Made by a program: the position numbers and the translations under genes. Below, piece by piece: positions 34,237 to 42,664 of a stretch of DNA of 64,000 bases. The first letter of the stretch is position 1. Every line of letters starts with the position of its first letter. Origin of the DNA: an uncultured Sphingopyxis sp. (GTDB lineage Bacteria; Pseudomonadota; Alphaproteobacteria; Sphingomonadales; Sphingomonadaceae). Under the pieces are notes generated by a model, which was not told where the DNA came from, did not search any database, and worked only from the letters and a program-made list of their open reading frames with translations. The stretch lies in contig NZ_LT598653.1 in assembly GCF_900078365.1 (NCBI RefSeq), forward strand, positions 1,550,001 through 1,614,000, given 5' to 3'.

Positions 34237-36144
34237 ATGAAACTCGATTTTATCCCGCTCGACAAGCTCTCGGTCGATCCGGCCAATATGCGCGCCAAGG
34301 GGCGCGACCCCGACGTCAGCGACATATTGCCGAGCGTCCGCAAGCGCGGCGTTCTCGTTTCGCTGCTGGTTCGCCCCGCCGCCGAGGACGGTCATTTCCG
34401 GATTTCGGCGGGGCGGCGGCGCTTCACCGCCGCCAATATCGTCGTGCGCGAGGGCGGACCCGCGCGCCCCTTGCCGTGCGGCATCTTGGACGAGGACGAC
34501 GACGCCGACGCCATCGAGGCGTCGATGCTCGAAAATCTCGCGCGCGTCGCGCCCGACGAGGTCAGCCAGTGGGAGGCGTTCGTCAAGCTGGTCAAGGCGG
34601 GTCGCAAGGTCGAGGAGATCGCCGCCGACTTCGCGTTCGAGGTGCCGACGGTGAAGCGCATCCTCGCGCTCGGCAATCTCCTGCCGCGCATCCGCACCCT
34701 CTATCGGGGCGGCGAGATCGACCAGACGACGGTCAAACAGCTGACGCTCGCGAGCAAGAGCCAGCAGACGGCCTGGCTGGCCTTGTTCGACGACAAGGAC
34801 GCCTATTGCCCGACCGGCTTCCGCCTCAAGGACTGGCTGTTCGGCGGCAATACGATCAAGGCCGACCATGCCCTGTTCGACGTCGAGGAGGCGAAGCTTG
34901 CGGTCATCGCCGACCTGTTCGGCGACGAAAGGCTGGTCACCGATACCGACGCTTTCTGGACCCGCCAGATGGCCGAGGTCGAGGCCCGCCGCGCCGGCTA
35001 TATCGAAGACGGCTGGAGCGACGTCGTCGTCCTCGACTGCGGCCAGCGTTTCGACCGCTACGACCATCGCCACACGTCGAAACGGCAGGGCGGGCGCGTC
35101 TATGTCGAGGTCCGCAAGTCGGGCGAAGTGACCTTCCACGAAGGCTTTCTGACCGAGAAGGAAGCCGCGAAGCGCGCCCGAAATGAGGGATTGGGCAGCG
35201 ACGGCGGCGCGGCGCCCGACAAGGTTCAGCGGCCCGAGGTCACCTCTGCAATGGGCACCTATATCGACCTCCACCGCCATGCGGTGGTGCGCGCCGAGCT
35301 CGCGAAGCATGGCGGGGTCGCGCTCCGCGCGATGGCGGCGCATGTCATCGCGAACGCCGACCATTATCGCGTCGAAACCCAGTCCTATGTCTGCGCAAAG
35401 GACGAGGTGCAGGAGAGCGTCGAGACGTGCGGCGCCGAAGTGATGTTCGACGAGCGCCGCCGCGCGGTGCTCGGCGTTCTCGGCTTCGACGGCGAGGATC
35501 TCACCGTCACCGCGCGCCGTGCCGGTCACCGCCAGTTCGCGCCGATCTTCGCGCGGCTGCTCGAACTGCCCGATCCGGTCGTCCTCGAAATCCTCGCCAT
35601 CGTCATGGGCGAAACGCTCGCGGCGGGCAGCGAGGCGGTCGAGATGATCGGCCAGTATCTGGACGTCGATATGGCGAAAGTCTGGACCCCCGATGCCGCC
35701 TTCTGGAACCAGATTCGCGACAAGGAGGTGCTCGGCAGGATCGTCGCCGAGGTCGCGGGCGATGACGTCGCCGCCGCTAATGCGGGCCAGCAGGCGAAGG
35801 TCCTCAAGACCATCGTGACCGATCATCTGGACGGCGCCAACGGCCGTCCGAAGGTCGAGGGATGGGTGCCGCGCTGGATGCGTTTCGCGCCGAGCGCCTA
35901 TACTTCGCGCGGCGGGGTCGGGAGCGTCGCGGCGCACGACCGGTTGCTCCACATCATCGCGCGCGCCGCCGAGGCCGACGCCGCGCGCGAAGCCGAAGCG
36001 GCGGCCGTGGGCGAGGGCGAGACGGATGCGGATGCCGGGAGCCGCACCGCGACCGAGGACGATACTGGGAAAGATTCCGATGCCGATACCGGAGATGCCG
36101 GTGACGGTGCGGCGGCGGACGGCGACACCGCGCTCGCGGCCTGA
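34237..36144 (+). CDS. ParB/RepB/Spo0J-like nuclease-domain protein of the conjugative element
   Basis: 635 aa. The N-terminal ParB domain shows LDKLSVDPANMRAKGRDPD, then LVRPAAEDGHFRISAGRRRF and the ENLARVAPDEVSQWEAF box. An HTH follows (KVEEIAADFAFEVPTVKRIL). The remaining 400 residues are specific to long element-borne ParB-like proteins, ending in an acidic Asp/Ala tail. It may aid partition or maintenance of the excised element. No ParA partner is visible here. Confidence 0.85.
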   Translation: MKLDFIPLDKLSVDPANMRAKGRDPDVSDILPSVRKRGVLVSLLVRPAAEDGHFRISAGRRRFTAANIVVREGGPARPLPCGILDEDDDADAIEASMLENLARVAPDEVSQWEAFVKLVKAGRKVEEIAADFAFEVPTVKRILALGNLLPRIRTLYRGGEIDQTTVKQLTLASKSQQTAWLALFDDKDAYCPTGFRLKDWLFGGNTIKADHALFDVEEAKLAVIADLFGDERLVTDTDAFWTRQMAEVEARRAGYIEDGWSDVVVLDCGQRFDRYDHRHTSKRQGGRVYVEVRKSGEVTFHEGFLTEKEAAKRARNEGLGSDGGAAPDKVQRPEVTSAMGTYIDLHRHAVVRAELAKHGGVALRAMAAHVIANADHYRVETQSYVCAKDEVQESVETCGAEVMFDERRRAVLGVLGFDGEDLTVTARRAGHRQFAPIFARLLELPDPVVLEILAIVMGETLAAGSEAVEMIGQYLDVDMAKVWTPDAAFWNQIRDKEVLGRIVAEVAGDDVAAANAGQQAKVLKTIVTDHLDGANGRPKVEGWVPRWMRFAPSAYTSRGGVGSVAAHDRLLHIIARAAEADAAREAEAAAVGEGETDADAGSRTATEDDTGKDSDADTGDAGDGAAADGDTALAA

Positions 36145-36151
36145 CTTGAGG

Positions 36152-36178
36152 GGAAGGGCGGCGGCGCGCCGCCCTTCC
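36152..36178 (+). terminator. Strong hairpin after the ParB-like gene
   Basis: GGAAGGGCGGCG (36152-36163), a GCG loop, and CGCCGCCCTTCC (36167-36178) make a perfect 12-bp stem 7 nt after the stop codon. A clear U-run does not follow, so it is a terminator candidate or an mRNA-stabilising stem. Confidence 0.6.
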
Positions 36179-36392
36179 TCTCGCTTGGTCATGTTGCTGC
36201 CCCGAAGGCCCGGCGCGCCGCCCCTGACGGGGCGGCGCGGGGAGGGTGGAAAAGTCACGCGCCGGGGCGCGCCGCGAACGATCGCAGCGCGCCCCGGCGC
36301 GTGTCTTTGCGTTGGTTTTGCTGCTGCCGCGCGGCAGGCCTGCGGCGCCGCGCGATGTCTTTTGTCAGGATTGGGGCACCCTCGCGGCCCGG

Positions 36393-36686
36393 TCAGGCGA
36401 GCAGGCGGCGGAGGAAATAGACGCGGAAAAGATCGAGCAGCGCCTCGGCGGCTTCATTGTCGTTCGCGTGCGCGACCACCTGCAATCCGCCGTCGGGTCC
36501 CGGTTCATATTCGAACGGGTGGAGCCCCGTCAGGCGCAGCGCGGCGGGATCGAGGCCATCGCGGCGGAGGCTCGCGAGCGCCTCGTCGTCGAGTGACAGC
36601 CCGATCCAGATGCCCGCGCTACGCGCGGCAATCATGCCCGGATCGCGGCCTTCGGCTGCGATACTGAGGCTTGCCCGTCCGTCCAT
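36393..36686 (-). CDS. Hypothetical protein of the conjugative element
   Basis: 97 aa, the only gene on the minus strand in this part of the element. It reads MDGRASLSIAAEGRDPGMIA and has a conserved-looking tail (GGLQVVAHANDNEAAEALLD, LFRVYFLRRLLA). Similar small proteins recur beside ParB-like and DUF736 genes in sphingomonads as I recall; no function is known. ATG 36686 follows AGGGGA; ATG 36707 is an alternative. Confidence 0.55.
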   Translation of the reverse strand: MDGRASLSIAAEGRDPGMIAARSAGIWIGLSLDDEALASLRRDGLDPAALRLTGLHPFEYEPGPDGGLQVVAHANDNEAAEALLDLFRVYFLRRLLA

Positions 36687-37010
36687 TTCGGTCCCCTGTG
36701 CGGCCATCGCCGGCCCCTGTCGATCGTCTGAAAAGCGGTCAGCCGTCCCCCACGAATCCGGCGCCCGAAGCCGAAGTCCTTGCATCGAAATCCCCGTCTT
36801 GGCCATCGGGATTCGTCCGTTGTCGTCACCGTTCGCCGCATCGCAGCCTTGGCGCTCCTGTCTCTTCCGGCACCCGTCCGGGGCTCGGGAAGGCGGTCTG
36901 GTACGGGGCGGCGGCGGCGCAACGGGCGCGTTCGCGCTATTTTCCCCGCCGGCTGCGCCGGCTCCTCGCGGCGGTGCCCAAGGGCACCCAAAATCGCGCG
37001 CGCGCCCGTC

Positions 37011-37040
37011 CTCCGCTGCGCTTCGGCCCTCCGGGTGCGC
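37011..37040 (+). repeat. GC-rich leader repeat, copy 2 (upstream of DUF736)
   Basis: The element starts CTCCGCTGCGCTTCGG and ends CGGGTGCGC, matching 27 of 30 positions of the copy at 32308-32338. It ends 76 nt before the DUF736 ATG, and both copies are followed by short inverted repeats. Confidence 0.55.
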
Positions 37041-37116
37041 CGCCGCCTGATGCCCCGTCCTCGTCGTCCGCCACGCCCCGGGATGGTCCCGGCGGTGCAT
37101 TTGAAGGAGACGAACC

Positions 37117-37440
37117 ATGGCAGCAATCGGCTTTGTGAGCGGCAACATGTCCGACGGATATCGCGGCCAGCTCAAGACGCTTTCGATCCGCGCCGAGATC
37201 GAAATCCGGGTCAACCGGACCAAGAATGGCGACGCCCAGCCCGACTTCCGGGTCTTCTCGGACAATGTCGAGATCGGCGCCGCGTGGGTCCGCACCGGGC
37301 AGGTGTCGGGCGAACCCTATGTCTCGCTCAGCCTCGCCGCGCCCGAATTCGGGCCGCGCCGGCTCTATGCGAACCTCGGGCGCGCCGCCGGGCAGGACGA
37401 CGAGGACACCTACGCCCTGATCTGGAACCCCGCCGACTGA
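37117..37440 (+). CDS. DUF736 family protein
   Basis: 107 aa. The DUF736 pattern is clear: MAAIGFVSGNMSDGYRGQLK near the start, and GAAWVRTG, YVSLSLAAPEFGPRRLYANL toward the end. Family members are small beta-rich proteins encoded in conjugative elements and plasmids; a single-stranded DNA or accessory transfer role is suspected but not proven. AAGGAG precedes the ATG. A Rho-independent terminator follows directly. Confidence 0.88.
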   Translation: MAAIGFVSGNMSDGYRGQLKTLSIRAEIEIRVNRTKNGDAQPDFRVFSDNVEIGAAWVRTGQVSGEPYVSLSLAAPEFGPRRLYANLGRAAGQDDEDTYALIWNPAD

Positions 37441-37454
37441 GCGCTCCCACCCTC

Positions 37455-37491
37455 GCCCCCGCGCCGTTTCCGGCGCGGGGGCTCGTTTTTT
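37455..37491 (+). terminator. Rho-independent terminator after DUF736
   Basis: GCCCCCGCGCC (37455-37465), loop GTTTCC, GGCGCGGGGGC (37472-37482) give an 11-bp GC stem, followed by TCGTTTTTT. It is the clearest intrinsic terminator in the window and sits 15 nt after the DUF736 stop. Confidence 0.85.
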
Positions 37492-37598
37492 GCCGGGTCA
37501 TTCTTCGAGCCTCTCCGCCCGGCGCACCGAGATGCATCTCCGGCGCACCACGCGGCACCGAACGGCACCGCGCACCACATGGCCGGAGACCGGGAAAG

Positions 37599-37868
37599 AT
37601 GAGCGAACAGGATGACGAGATTATCAGGGCGCGGACGGCCAAACATGGCAGTCCGTTCCTGAACACCGAGCAGGCGGCGGCCTATCTCGGCCTTTGTCCG
37701 CGCAAACTTCAATATATGCGCAGCCGCTGCGTCGGACCCCGATACCGGCTCCACAGCCGCTTCATTCGCTATCATATCGACGATCTGATCATCTGGTCGC
37801 GCTCGACGGCGCCCGCCGACGATGCGCCGAAGCCGCGCGGAAACCGGAAGGGGAAAGGCGATGCGTGA
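37599..37868 (+). CDS. Helix-turn-helix protein, AlpA/excisionase-like
   Basis: 89 aa. The MerR-like HTH_17 core is FLNTEQAAAYLGLCPRKLQY followed by YHIDDLIIWSRS. Such proteins act as excisionases or regulators in integrative elements. The start follows GGGAAAG. The stop overlaps the signal-peptidase gene start by 8 nt, so it is co-translated with transfer genes. Confidence 0.82.
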   Translation: MSEQDDEIIRARTAKHGSPFLNTEQAAAYLGLCPRKLQYMRSRCVGPRYRLHSRFIRYHIDDLIIWSRSTAPADDAPKPRGNRKGKGDA

Positions 37869-38433
37869 GCGCCCCGACCTCCCGCTGATCGCATGGGGCG
37901 AAGCGCTCCGAGCTACGCGTCTCGCGCGCCAGCGGCGCCAGCTTCGCTTCGCCTTCGCGGCGTTCGGCATCGGCGCGCTTGGCCTTACCATCGCCGTGCC
38001 GCCGACTCCGCGTCTCGTCTGGAATGTGAGCGCCAGCGCGCCGCGCGGCCTCTATGTCGTGAGCCCCGGCGTCCCCGTCACAGCTGGCGACATGGTGGTT
38101 GCGCGGACCCCGGACCCGTGGCGGATGCTCGCCGCAAGGCGCCGTTATCTGCCCGCCAATGTGCCGCTGGTGAAACGCGTCGTCGCAGCGCGCCGCGAGA
38201 TCGTCTGCGCGCGCGGTCCCGACATTTCGATCAACGGCGTCCCCGCCGTGACCCGCCGCGCGCGCGACGCCAAGGGACGCATCCTGCCATGGTGGGAGGG
38301 CTGCGTCCGGCTCGGCGGCGGCGATGCTTTCCTGCTCATGGCGAACGAGGACGCATCGTTCGACGGGCGCTATTTCGGGGTCACGCGCGCGCGCGACATC
38401 CTTGGGCGGGCGCATCTTTTATGGGCGCGCTGA
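37861..38433 (+). CDS. traF: S26-family signal peptidase, TraF-like conjugal transfer protein
   Basis: 190 aa. One N-terminal membrane segment (FAFAAFGIGALGLTIAVP) is followed by the serine nucleophile region SASAPRGLY and the catalytic Lys in LVKRVVAARRE. TraF-type peptidases mature and cyclise conjugative pilins. No pilin or T4SS ATPase is present within the window, so the rest of the machinery is elsewhere or lost. It overlaps the HTH gene at its start and the transglycosylase gene at its end (13 nt). Confidence 0.85.
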   Translation: MRERPDLPLIAWGEALRATRLARQRRQLRFAFAAFGIGALGLTIAVPPTPRLVWNVSASAPRGLYVVSPGVPVTAGDMVVARTPDPWRMLAARRRYLPANVPLVKRVVAARREIVCARGPDISINGVPAVTRRARDAKGRILPWWEGCVRLGGGDAFLLMANEDASFDGRYFGVTRARDILGRAHLLWAR

Positions 38434-39128
38434 AACACCGCGCGGCGCTGCTCACCGCCCTCCTGACGCTTGCCGCCGGACCCTGCTTTGCGCGCGAAGC
38501 GGCGCCCTGGCGTGTCCATGTCAGCGACGCGGCGGCGCGCTTCGGGCTTCCCGAAGAGTGGGTGCTCCGCGTCATCGCCGCCGAGAGCGGCGGGCGGACC
38601 GAGCTCGGGGGCAAGCCGATCACCAGCCATGCGGGGGCGATGGGATTGATGCAGGTGATGCCCGCGACCTGGGCGAGTCTGCGCGCGCGCTACCGCCTCG
38701 GGCCCGACCCGTACGACCCGCGCGACAATATCGTCGCGGGCACCGCCTATCTGCGCGATATGTACGACCGCTTCGGTTATCCGGGATTGTTCGCGGCCTA
38801 TAATGCGGGGCCCGGACGCTACGGCGAGCATCTCGCGCGCGGCCGTCCGCTGCCGCGCGAGACGCGCGACTATGTCGCGAAAATCACCGGGCAGGCGGCA
38901 TTGCCGACCGCGACGGCATTGCCTTCGCGCGGCGATGAAGCGGAGGTGCCGCAGGCCGATGTCGACCCGATCTTCTTCGCGCGAAGCGAACGTGCAGGCC
39001 CCGCAGTGCTCGTGACAACGCCGCAGGCGGAGGCACGGTCAGCCATCAATCATGTGGTGCCCGAACAGGGTGCGCGGCGCCCGGACCCGCTCTTCCTGCT
39101 GCGCGGCGGCGGCGATGACAGGCGCTAG
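38421..39128 (+). CDS. Lytic transglycosylase, VirB1/TrbN-like
   Basis: 235 aa. The signal peptide is ALLTALLTLAAGPCFA. The SLT domain shows VIAAESGGRTELGGKPITSH with catalytic Glu, then GAMGLMQVMPATW and FAAYNAGPGRYGEH. It opens peptidoglycan for assembly of a type IV secretion channel. Start ATG 38421 lies inside the traF end. The C-terminal 60 residues are an extension not needed for the fold. Confidence 0.88.
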   Translation: MGALKHRAALLTALLTLAAGPCFAREAAPWRVHVSDAAARFGLPEEWVLRVIAAESGGRTELGGKPITSHAGAMGLMQVMPATWASLRARYRLGPDPYDPRDNIVAGTAYLRDMYDRFGYPGLFAAYNAGPGRYGEHLARGRPLPRETRDYVAKITGQAALPTATALPSRGDEAEVPQADVDPIFFARSERAGPAVLVTTPQAEARSAINHVVPEQGARRPDPLFLLRGGGDDRR

Positions 39129-39328
39129 GACATCGGCCGAGCGCCGGGGCGAGAGGGTAGGGCTCGTCTCGGCAAGGCCGAGTTTGACGGGCGGCGGCGC
39201 GGCTGTGCAAGGCCGGCGGGTGCCCCCCAATTTGCTGTGCAAATCGGTTCCCCCCACCGCCGCTTCGCGGCGCCTGCGCTGCGCTCCGGCGGCCCTGACA
39301 GCCGCGCCGTCGCCCGTCCCTGAAACAT

Positions 39329-39348
39329 CGTTCCCGACTTGGGGAACG
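39329..39348. promoter_or_regulatory. Inverted repeat CGTTCCC-N6-GGGAACG in a leader
   Basis: Seven-bp perfect arms around GACTTG lie 21 nt before the ATG at 39369 and just ahead of its AGGAGG ribosome site. It could be an operator or an mRNA stem. It is not an SOS box, since the half-sites face each other with a spacing of six. Confidence 0.4.
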
Positions 39349-39368
39349 GTCGATTTCAGGAGGATATC

Positions 39369-39728
39369 ATGGTCGATGTTGCAATCTCCGGTGCCGCGGA
39401 TCGCGTGTTCGAACGGCTGGTTTCGGGGCTCGAAACCGAGTTCGGGAGCGCCGCGGCTGAAGGGCTGGCGCGGGTCTTTGTCGAAGCCGAAGGCGGCGAT
39501 TTCTACTGGGAGGCGCGCGAGAAAATGCGCTGGCTCGGGCTCTGGGAAGGTCTCGACGAGGAGCAGGCGGAGGCCCTCGACCGGGTGGCGGTTGCAGGCG
39601 TTTTCGACGGGCGCTGCTATGTCGCGGTGCTGCTCGTGGACGGCTGGGACGCGGTGCAGGCTTTGCTCGGGGTGCGGCATTTCGAGGAGCGGGCGGCGGC
39701 GGACGACGCCTTTGCCAAAGCGCATTGA
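39369..39728 (+). CDS. Hypothetical protein in the conjugative element
   Basis: 119 aa with a strong AGGAGG ribosome site. It is acidic and helical: MVDVAISGAADRVFERLVSG, EAREKMRWLGLWEGLDEEQA, YVAVLLVDGWDAVQALLG. No domain recognised. It precedes the IS110 pair and was probably closer to the relaxase before their insertion; its start codon and codon use look native to the element. Confidence 0.6.
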   Translation: MVDVAISGAADRVFERLVSGLETEFGSAAAEGLARVFVEAEGGDFYWEAREKMRWLGLWEGLDEEQAEALDRVAVAGVFDGRCYVAVLLVDGWDAVQALLGVRHFEERAAADDAFAKAH

Positions 39729-39847
39729 TCGCTATCGGCGGTCGGACGGGAGCGGCGCCGGTGCGGCGCTGCTCCCTTGTTTTTTCCTCGTCGCGGGGTG
39801 GGGTCGCGGATGGAGCGGCGGAGCGGTTTCGAGGAGGAAGCGGAGAT

Positions 39848-40920
39848 TGCCGCCGTATTTGGCGAGGACTTGGCGTTGCTTCCGACCAGCGCGGATGCTG
39901 CACCCGATGAGAAATCTTGCGCTGCGGACGTCAGCGGCGCGACCCTCGCTCCGGTCAAACGGAAGCGAAGGAGTCGTGTGATGGAATACTTTACCGGCCT
40001 CGATGTCTCGGTCGACGAAACCGCGATCTGTGTCGTTGGCGATGACGGCAAAGTGGCGTTCGAAACCGCCGTCGAAACCGATCCGGCTGCAATCGCGGAA
40101 GCGCTGCGGCCGTACGCGGATCGCATGCGCCGCGTCGGCCACGAGGCCGGATCGCTGTCGCCGTGGCTGCACACCGAGCTGCTGGCCGAAGGTGTTCCAG
40201 CGGTCTGCCTCGAAACCCGTCATGTGCGCGCGGCCCTGTCGGCGCAGCGCAACAAGACGGACGCCAATGATGCACTCGGCATCGCACATATCATGCGCAC
40301 CGGCTGGTTCCGCCAGGCGCACATCAAGACGGATGGCTGCTATCGGATCAGGCTGCTGCTCGTTCAGCGCCGCAATCTGAAGCGCAAGTTCCTCGACCTT
40401 GAAAATGCGATCCGCCACTCGCTGAAGGTGTTCGGGATCCGGCTTGGCAAGGTCGGCCGCGGCGCCATGGAGAAGTCCGTGCGCGAGGCCGTCGCGGGCG
40501 CTGGTCTGATGGACTGCATGCTTCGCGCACGCGCCGCGCTGTGGGCTGAGTATCTGACGCTGCACAAGCTCGTCGTGCAGCTCGCCATGCGCGACGAACT
40601 CTGCCGGCGCTTCATGGCGATCCCGGGCGTCGGTCCGGTGACGGCGCTGAGCTTCAGCAGTGCGATCGACGACCCGCAGCGCTTCCGTCGATCGCGCAAC
40701 GTGGCGGCCTACTTCGGGTTGACGGCGAAGCGGTGGCAGTCGGGCACGTCGATCGATGTGCAGGGACGGATCAGCAAGGCTGGCGATCCCGATGTGCGTC
40801 GCGCGCTCTACGAGGCGGCGTCGGCGATGCTCAAGAGCCCACGTCGAATAGTGCCCGATTACTTGCTATGAAGGAGAGATGGAGATGGCGAAATCTTGCA
40901 GAAAACGGGAGCCAAATAGG
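39848..40920 (+). mobile_element. IS110-family element, copy 1 (internal deletion)
   Basis: The left end is recognised by homology with copy 2 starting at TGCCGCCGTATTTGGCGAGG, and the right end by the shared segment GCTATGAAGGAGAGATGGAG ending GCCAAATAGG. TATTTGGC (39856-39863) and GCCAAATA (40911-40918) are subterminal inverted repeats. Compared with copy 2, about 520 nt are missing, from codon 285 or so of the transposase to the last 80 nt of the right end. The element therefore has both ends but an incomplete transposase. It directly abuts copy 2 in the same orientation. Confidence 0.78.
39981..40871 (+). CDS. IS110-family transposase, C-terminally truncated
   Basis: 296 aa against 362 in copy 2. 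The RuvC-like DEDD domain is intact: FTGLDVSVDETAICVVG, GHEAGSLSPWLHTELL and RNKTDANDALGIAH. The C-terminal transposase_20 domain runs from IPGVGPVTALSFSSAIDD through GRISKAGDPDVRRALYEAA, keeping the likely catalytic Ser. After SAML the reading runs into right-end DNA (KSPRRIVPDYLL). It also lacks four residues relative to copy 2 after VREAVAG. ATG 39981 has GAAGGAG upstream. Confidence 0.82.
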   Translation: MEYFTGLDVSVDETAICVVGDDGKVAFETAVETDPAAIAEALRPYADRMRRVGHEAGSLSPWLHTELLAEGVPAVCLETRHVRAALSAQRNKTDANDALGIAHIMRTGWFRQAHIKTDGCYRIRLLLVQRRNLKRKFLDLENAIRHSLKVFGIRLGKVGRGAMEKSVREAVAGAGLMDCMLRARAALWAEYLTLHKLVVQLAMRDELCRRFMAIPGVGPVTALSFSSAIDDPQRFRRSRNVAAYFGLTAKRWQSGTSIDVQGRISKAGDPDVRRALYEAASAMLKSPRRIVPDYLL

Positions 40921-41055
40921 ACTGCCGCCGTATTTGGCGAGGACTTGGCGTTGCTTCCGACCAGCACGGCAGCTGCGCCCGATGAGAAACCTTGCGCTGC
41001 GGACGCCAGCGGCGCGACCCTCGCTCCGGTCAAACGGAAGCGAAGGAGTCGTGTG

Positions 41056-42144
41056 ATGGAATACTTTACCGGCCTTGATGTCTCGGTCGACGAAACCGCA
41101 ATCTGCGTCGTTGGCGACGACGGGAAAGTCGCGTTCGAAACCGCTGTGGAAACCGATCCGGCTGCGATCGCCGAGGCACTGCGACCGTATGCGGATCGCA
41201 TGCGCCGCGTCGGCCACGAGGCCGGGTCGCTGTCGCCGTGGCTGCACACCGAGCTGCTGGCGGAAGGCGTTCCAGCGGTCTGCCTTGAAACGCGTCATGT
41301 GCGCGCGGCGCTGTCGGCGCAGCGCAACAAGACCGACGCGAATGATGCACTCGGCATCGCGCATATCATGCGGACCGGCTGGTTCCGCCAGGCGCACGTC
41401 AAGACGGATGCCTGCTATCGGATCAGGCTGCTGCTCGTTCAGCGCCGCAATCTCAAACGCAAGTTCCTCGACCTCGAAAATGCCATCCGTCACTCGCTGA
41501 AAGTGTTCGGAATCCGGCTCGGCAAAGTCGGCCGCGGCGCCATGGAAAAGGCCGTTCGAGAGTCTGTCGCCGGCGATGCGATGACCGCTGGACTCATGGA
41601 CTGCATGCTTCGGGCGCGCGCGGCGCTGTGGGCTGAGTATCTGACGCTGCACAAGCTGGTCGTGCAGATCGCCATGCGCGACGAGCTATGTCGGCGATTC
41701 ATGGCAATCCCCGGTGTTGGTCCCGTCACCGCGCTCAGCTTCAGCAGCGCGATCGACGATCCGCAGCGGTTCCGTCGTTCGCGCAATGTCGCGGCCTACT
41801 TCGGGCTGACGTCGAAGCGATGGCAGTCGGGCACCTCGATCGATGTCCACGGTCGCATCAGCAAGGCGGGCGATCCCGACGTGCGCCGCGCGCTATACGA
41901 GGCTGCGTCGGCGATGCTCACCCGGTTCAAGGGCCGCGACCTGATCAAGACATGGGGGCTGAAGCTCACGAAGACCAAGTGCCACGCGAAAGCCCGCGTC
42001 GCCGTCGCACGCAAACTTGCCATCGTGATGCACGCAATGTGGCGCGACGGTACCTTTTACGTCGGCGATCCAGACGCGTCTGCGCAGGACATCGACGCAT
42101 CGAACGCAGCGAAACTGCAACGGCTCAGCCTCGCGAACTCATGA
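41056..42144 (+). CDS. IS110-family transposase (full length)
   Basis: 362 aa. The N-terminal RuvC-like domain has the Asp of GLDVSVDET, the Glu of GHEAGS and the Asp pair of KTDANDA. The C-terminal transposase_20 domain includes GVGPVTALSFSS and RISKAGDPDVRRALYEAA, and the tail continues through KTWGLKLTKTKCHAKARVAV to LSLANS. Enzymes of this family recombine DNA using a structured bridge RNA encoded in the element's non-coding end. This copy is probably functional. Confidence 0.9.
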   Translation: MEYFTGLDVSVDETAICVVGDDGKVAFETAVETDPAAIAEALRPYADRMRRVGHEAGSLSPWLHTELLAEGVPAVCLETRHVRAALSAQRNKTDANDALGIAHIMRTGWFRQAHVKTDACYRIRLLLVQRRNLKRKFLDLENAIRHSLKVFGIRLGKVGRGAMEKAVRESVAGDAMTAGLMDCMLRARAALWAEYLTLHKLVVQIAMRDELCRRFMAIPGVGPVTALSFSSAIDDPQRFRRSRNVAAYFGLTSKRWQSGTSIDVHGRISKAGDPDVRRALYEAASAMLTRFKGRDLIKTWGLKLTKTKCHAKARVAVARKLAIVMHAMWRDGTFYVGDPDASAQDIDASNAAKLQRLSLANS

Positions 42145-42514
42145 ACAACCACCGCCCCATCGACTGCCGGTTGACGGCGCAACGAGCTTAGGAGGTCCGC
42201 GCAAGCGGCAGAGGAATGATACAGACCTGGAAAACGGGAAGCACGATATCTTGCCTGTGGCCGCCCCGCGCGGACCACGCCGGAGTGCCTGTGATGCTGC
42301 CCCGTAAATCCGATAGCGACATGTGCCGCGACGGCGCCAACACCGCGAACGTGCGGTTCCAACATCCCGTCGATGAGCCCGGAAGAGTGCACGGCGTATC
42401 AGACCCTCGTCACATCGCAGATCTTGCAAGCCTGTCGTCGAATAGGGGCCAATTACTTGCTATGAAGGAGAGATGGAGATGGCGAAAACTTCGAAAATCA
42501 GGGAGCCAAATAAG
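42145..42514 (+). other. IS110 right-end non-coding region, candidate bridge-RNA locus
   Basis: 370 nt after the transposase stop with no convincing gene. The long non-coding segment is on the right, as in the IS1111-type branch where the bridge RNA is specified near the right end. The last 80 nt are shared with copy 1, but the inner 290 nt are absent there, so only copy 2 would retain a full RNA. Secondary structure was not computed. Confidence 0.45.
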
Positions 42515-42582
42515 AGGGCAAGATAAAAGGAGAGTCTCGCAAGGCGAGCCATCTTCCTGTCTGCACATCCCTTTTTACGAGA

Positions 42583-42599
42583 CGCGGCATGCTGCCGCG
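42583..42599. promoter_or_regulatory. Hairpin upstream of relaxase, oriT candidate
   Basis: CGCGGCA (42583-42589), TGC, TGCCGCG (42593-42599) is a perfect 7-bp stem 66 nt before the relaxase ATG. Origins of transfer commonly lie next to the relaxase gene and contain short inverted repeats beside the nick. No nick consensus was confirmed. Confidence 0.3.
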
Positions 42600-42664
42600 A
42601 GACTCATGCGCCGAGATCGGCGGGTTTCCGCCACCGGGCGCGAGATTCCGGCGGGCGCGGCGAG

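Larger units (their letters stand above)
40921..42514 (+). mobile_element. IS110-family element, copy 2 (complete)
   Basis: Starts next to copy 1 with the same left end (TATTTGGC at 40931-40938) and ends with GCCAAATA at 42505-42512. The 133-nt left non-coding end and the 370-nt right non-coding end flank one transposase gene. The 12 nt between the copy 1 right repeat and the copy 2 left repeat form an abutted right-end/left-end junction. The copies differ mostly at third codon positions, so they are related but not a recent duplication. Confidence 0.8.

Noticed and set aside
34114..36258. Minus-strand frame of about 700 codons opposite the ParB-like gene
   Set aside because: Shadow of the ParB-like gene with repetitive charged composition and no domain.
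39128..39368. Possible small gene between the transglycosylase and the 39369 gene
   Set aside because: Frames are open by composition only; the stretch holds inverted repeats and a GC-rich leader instead.
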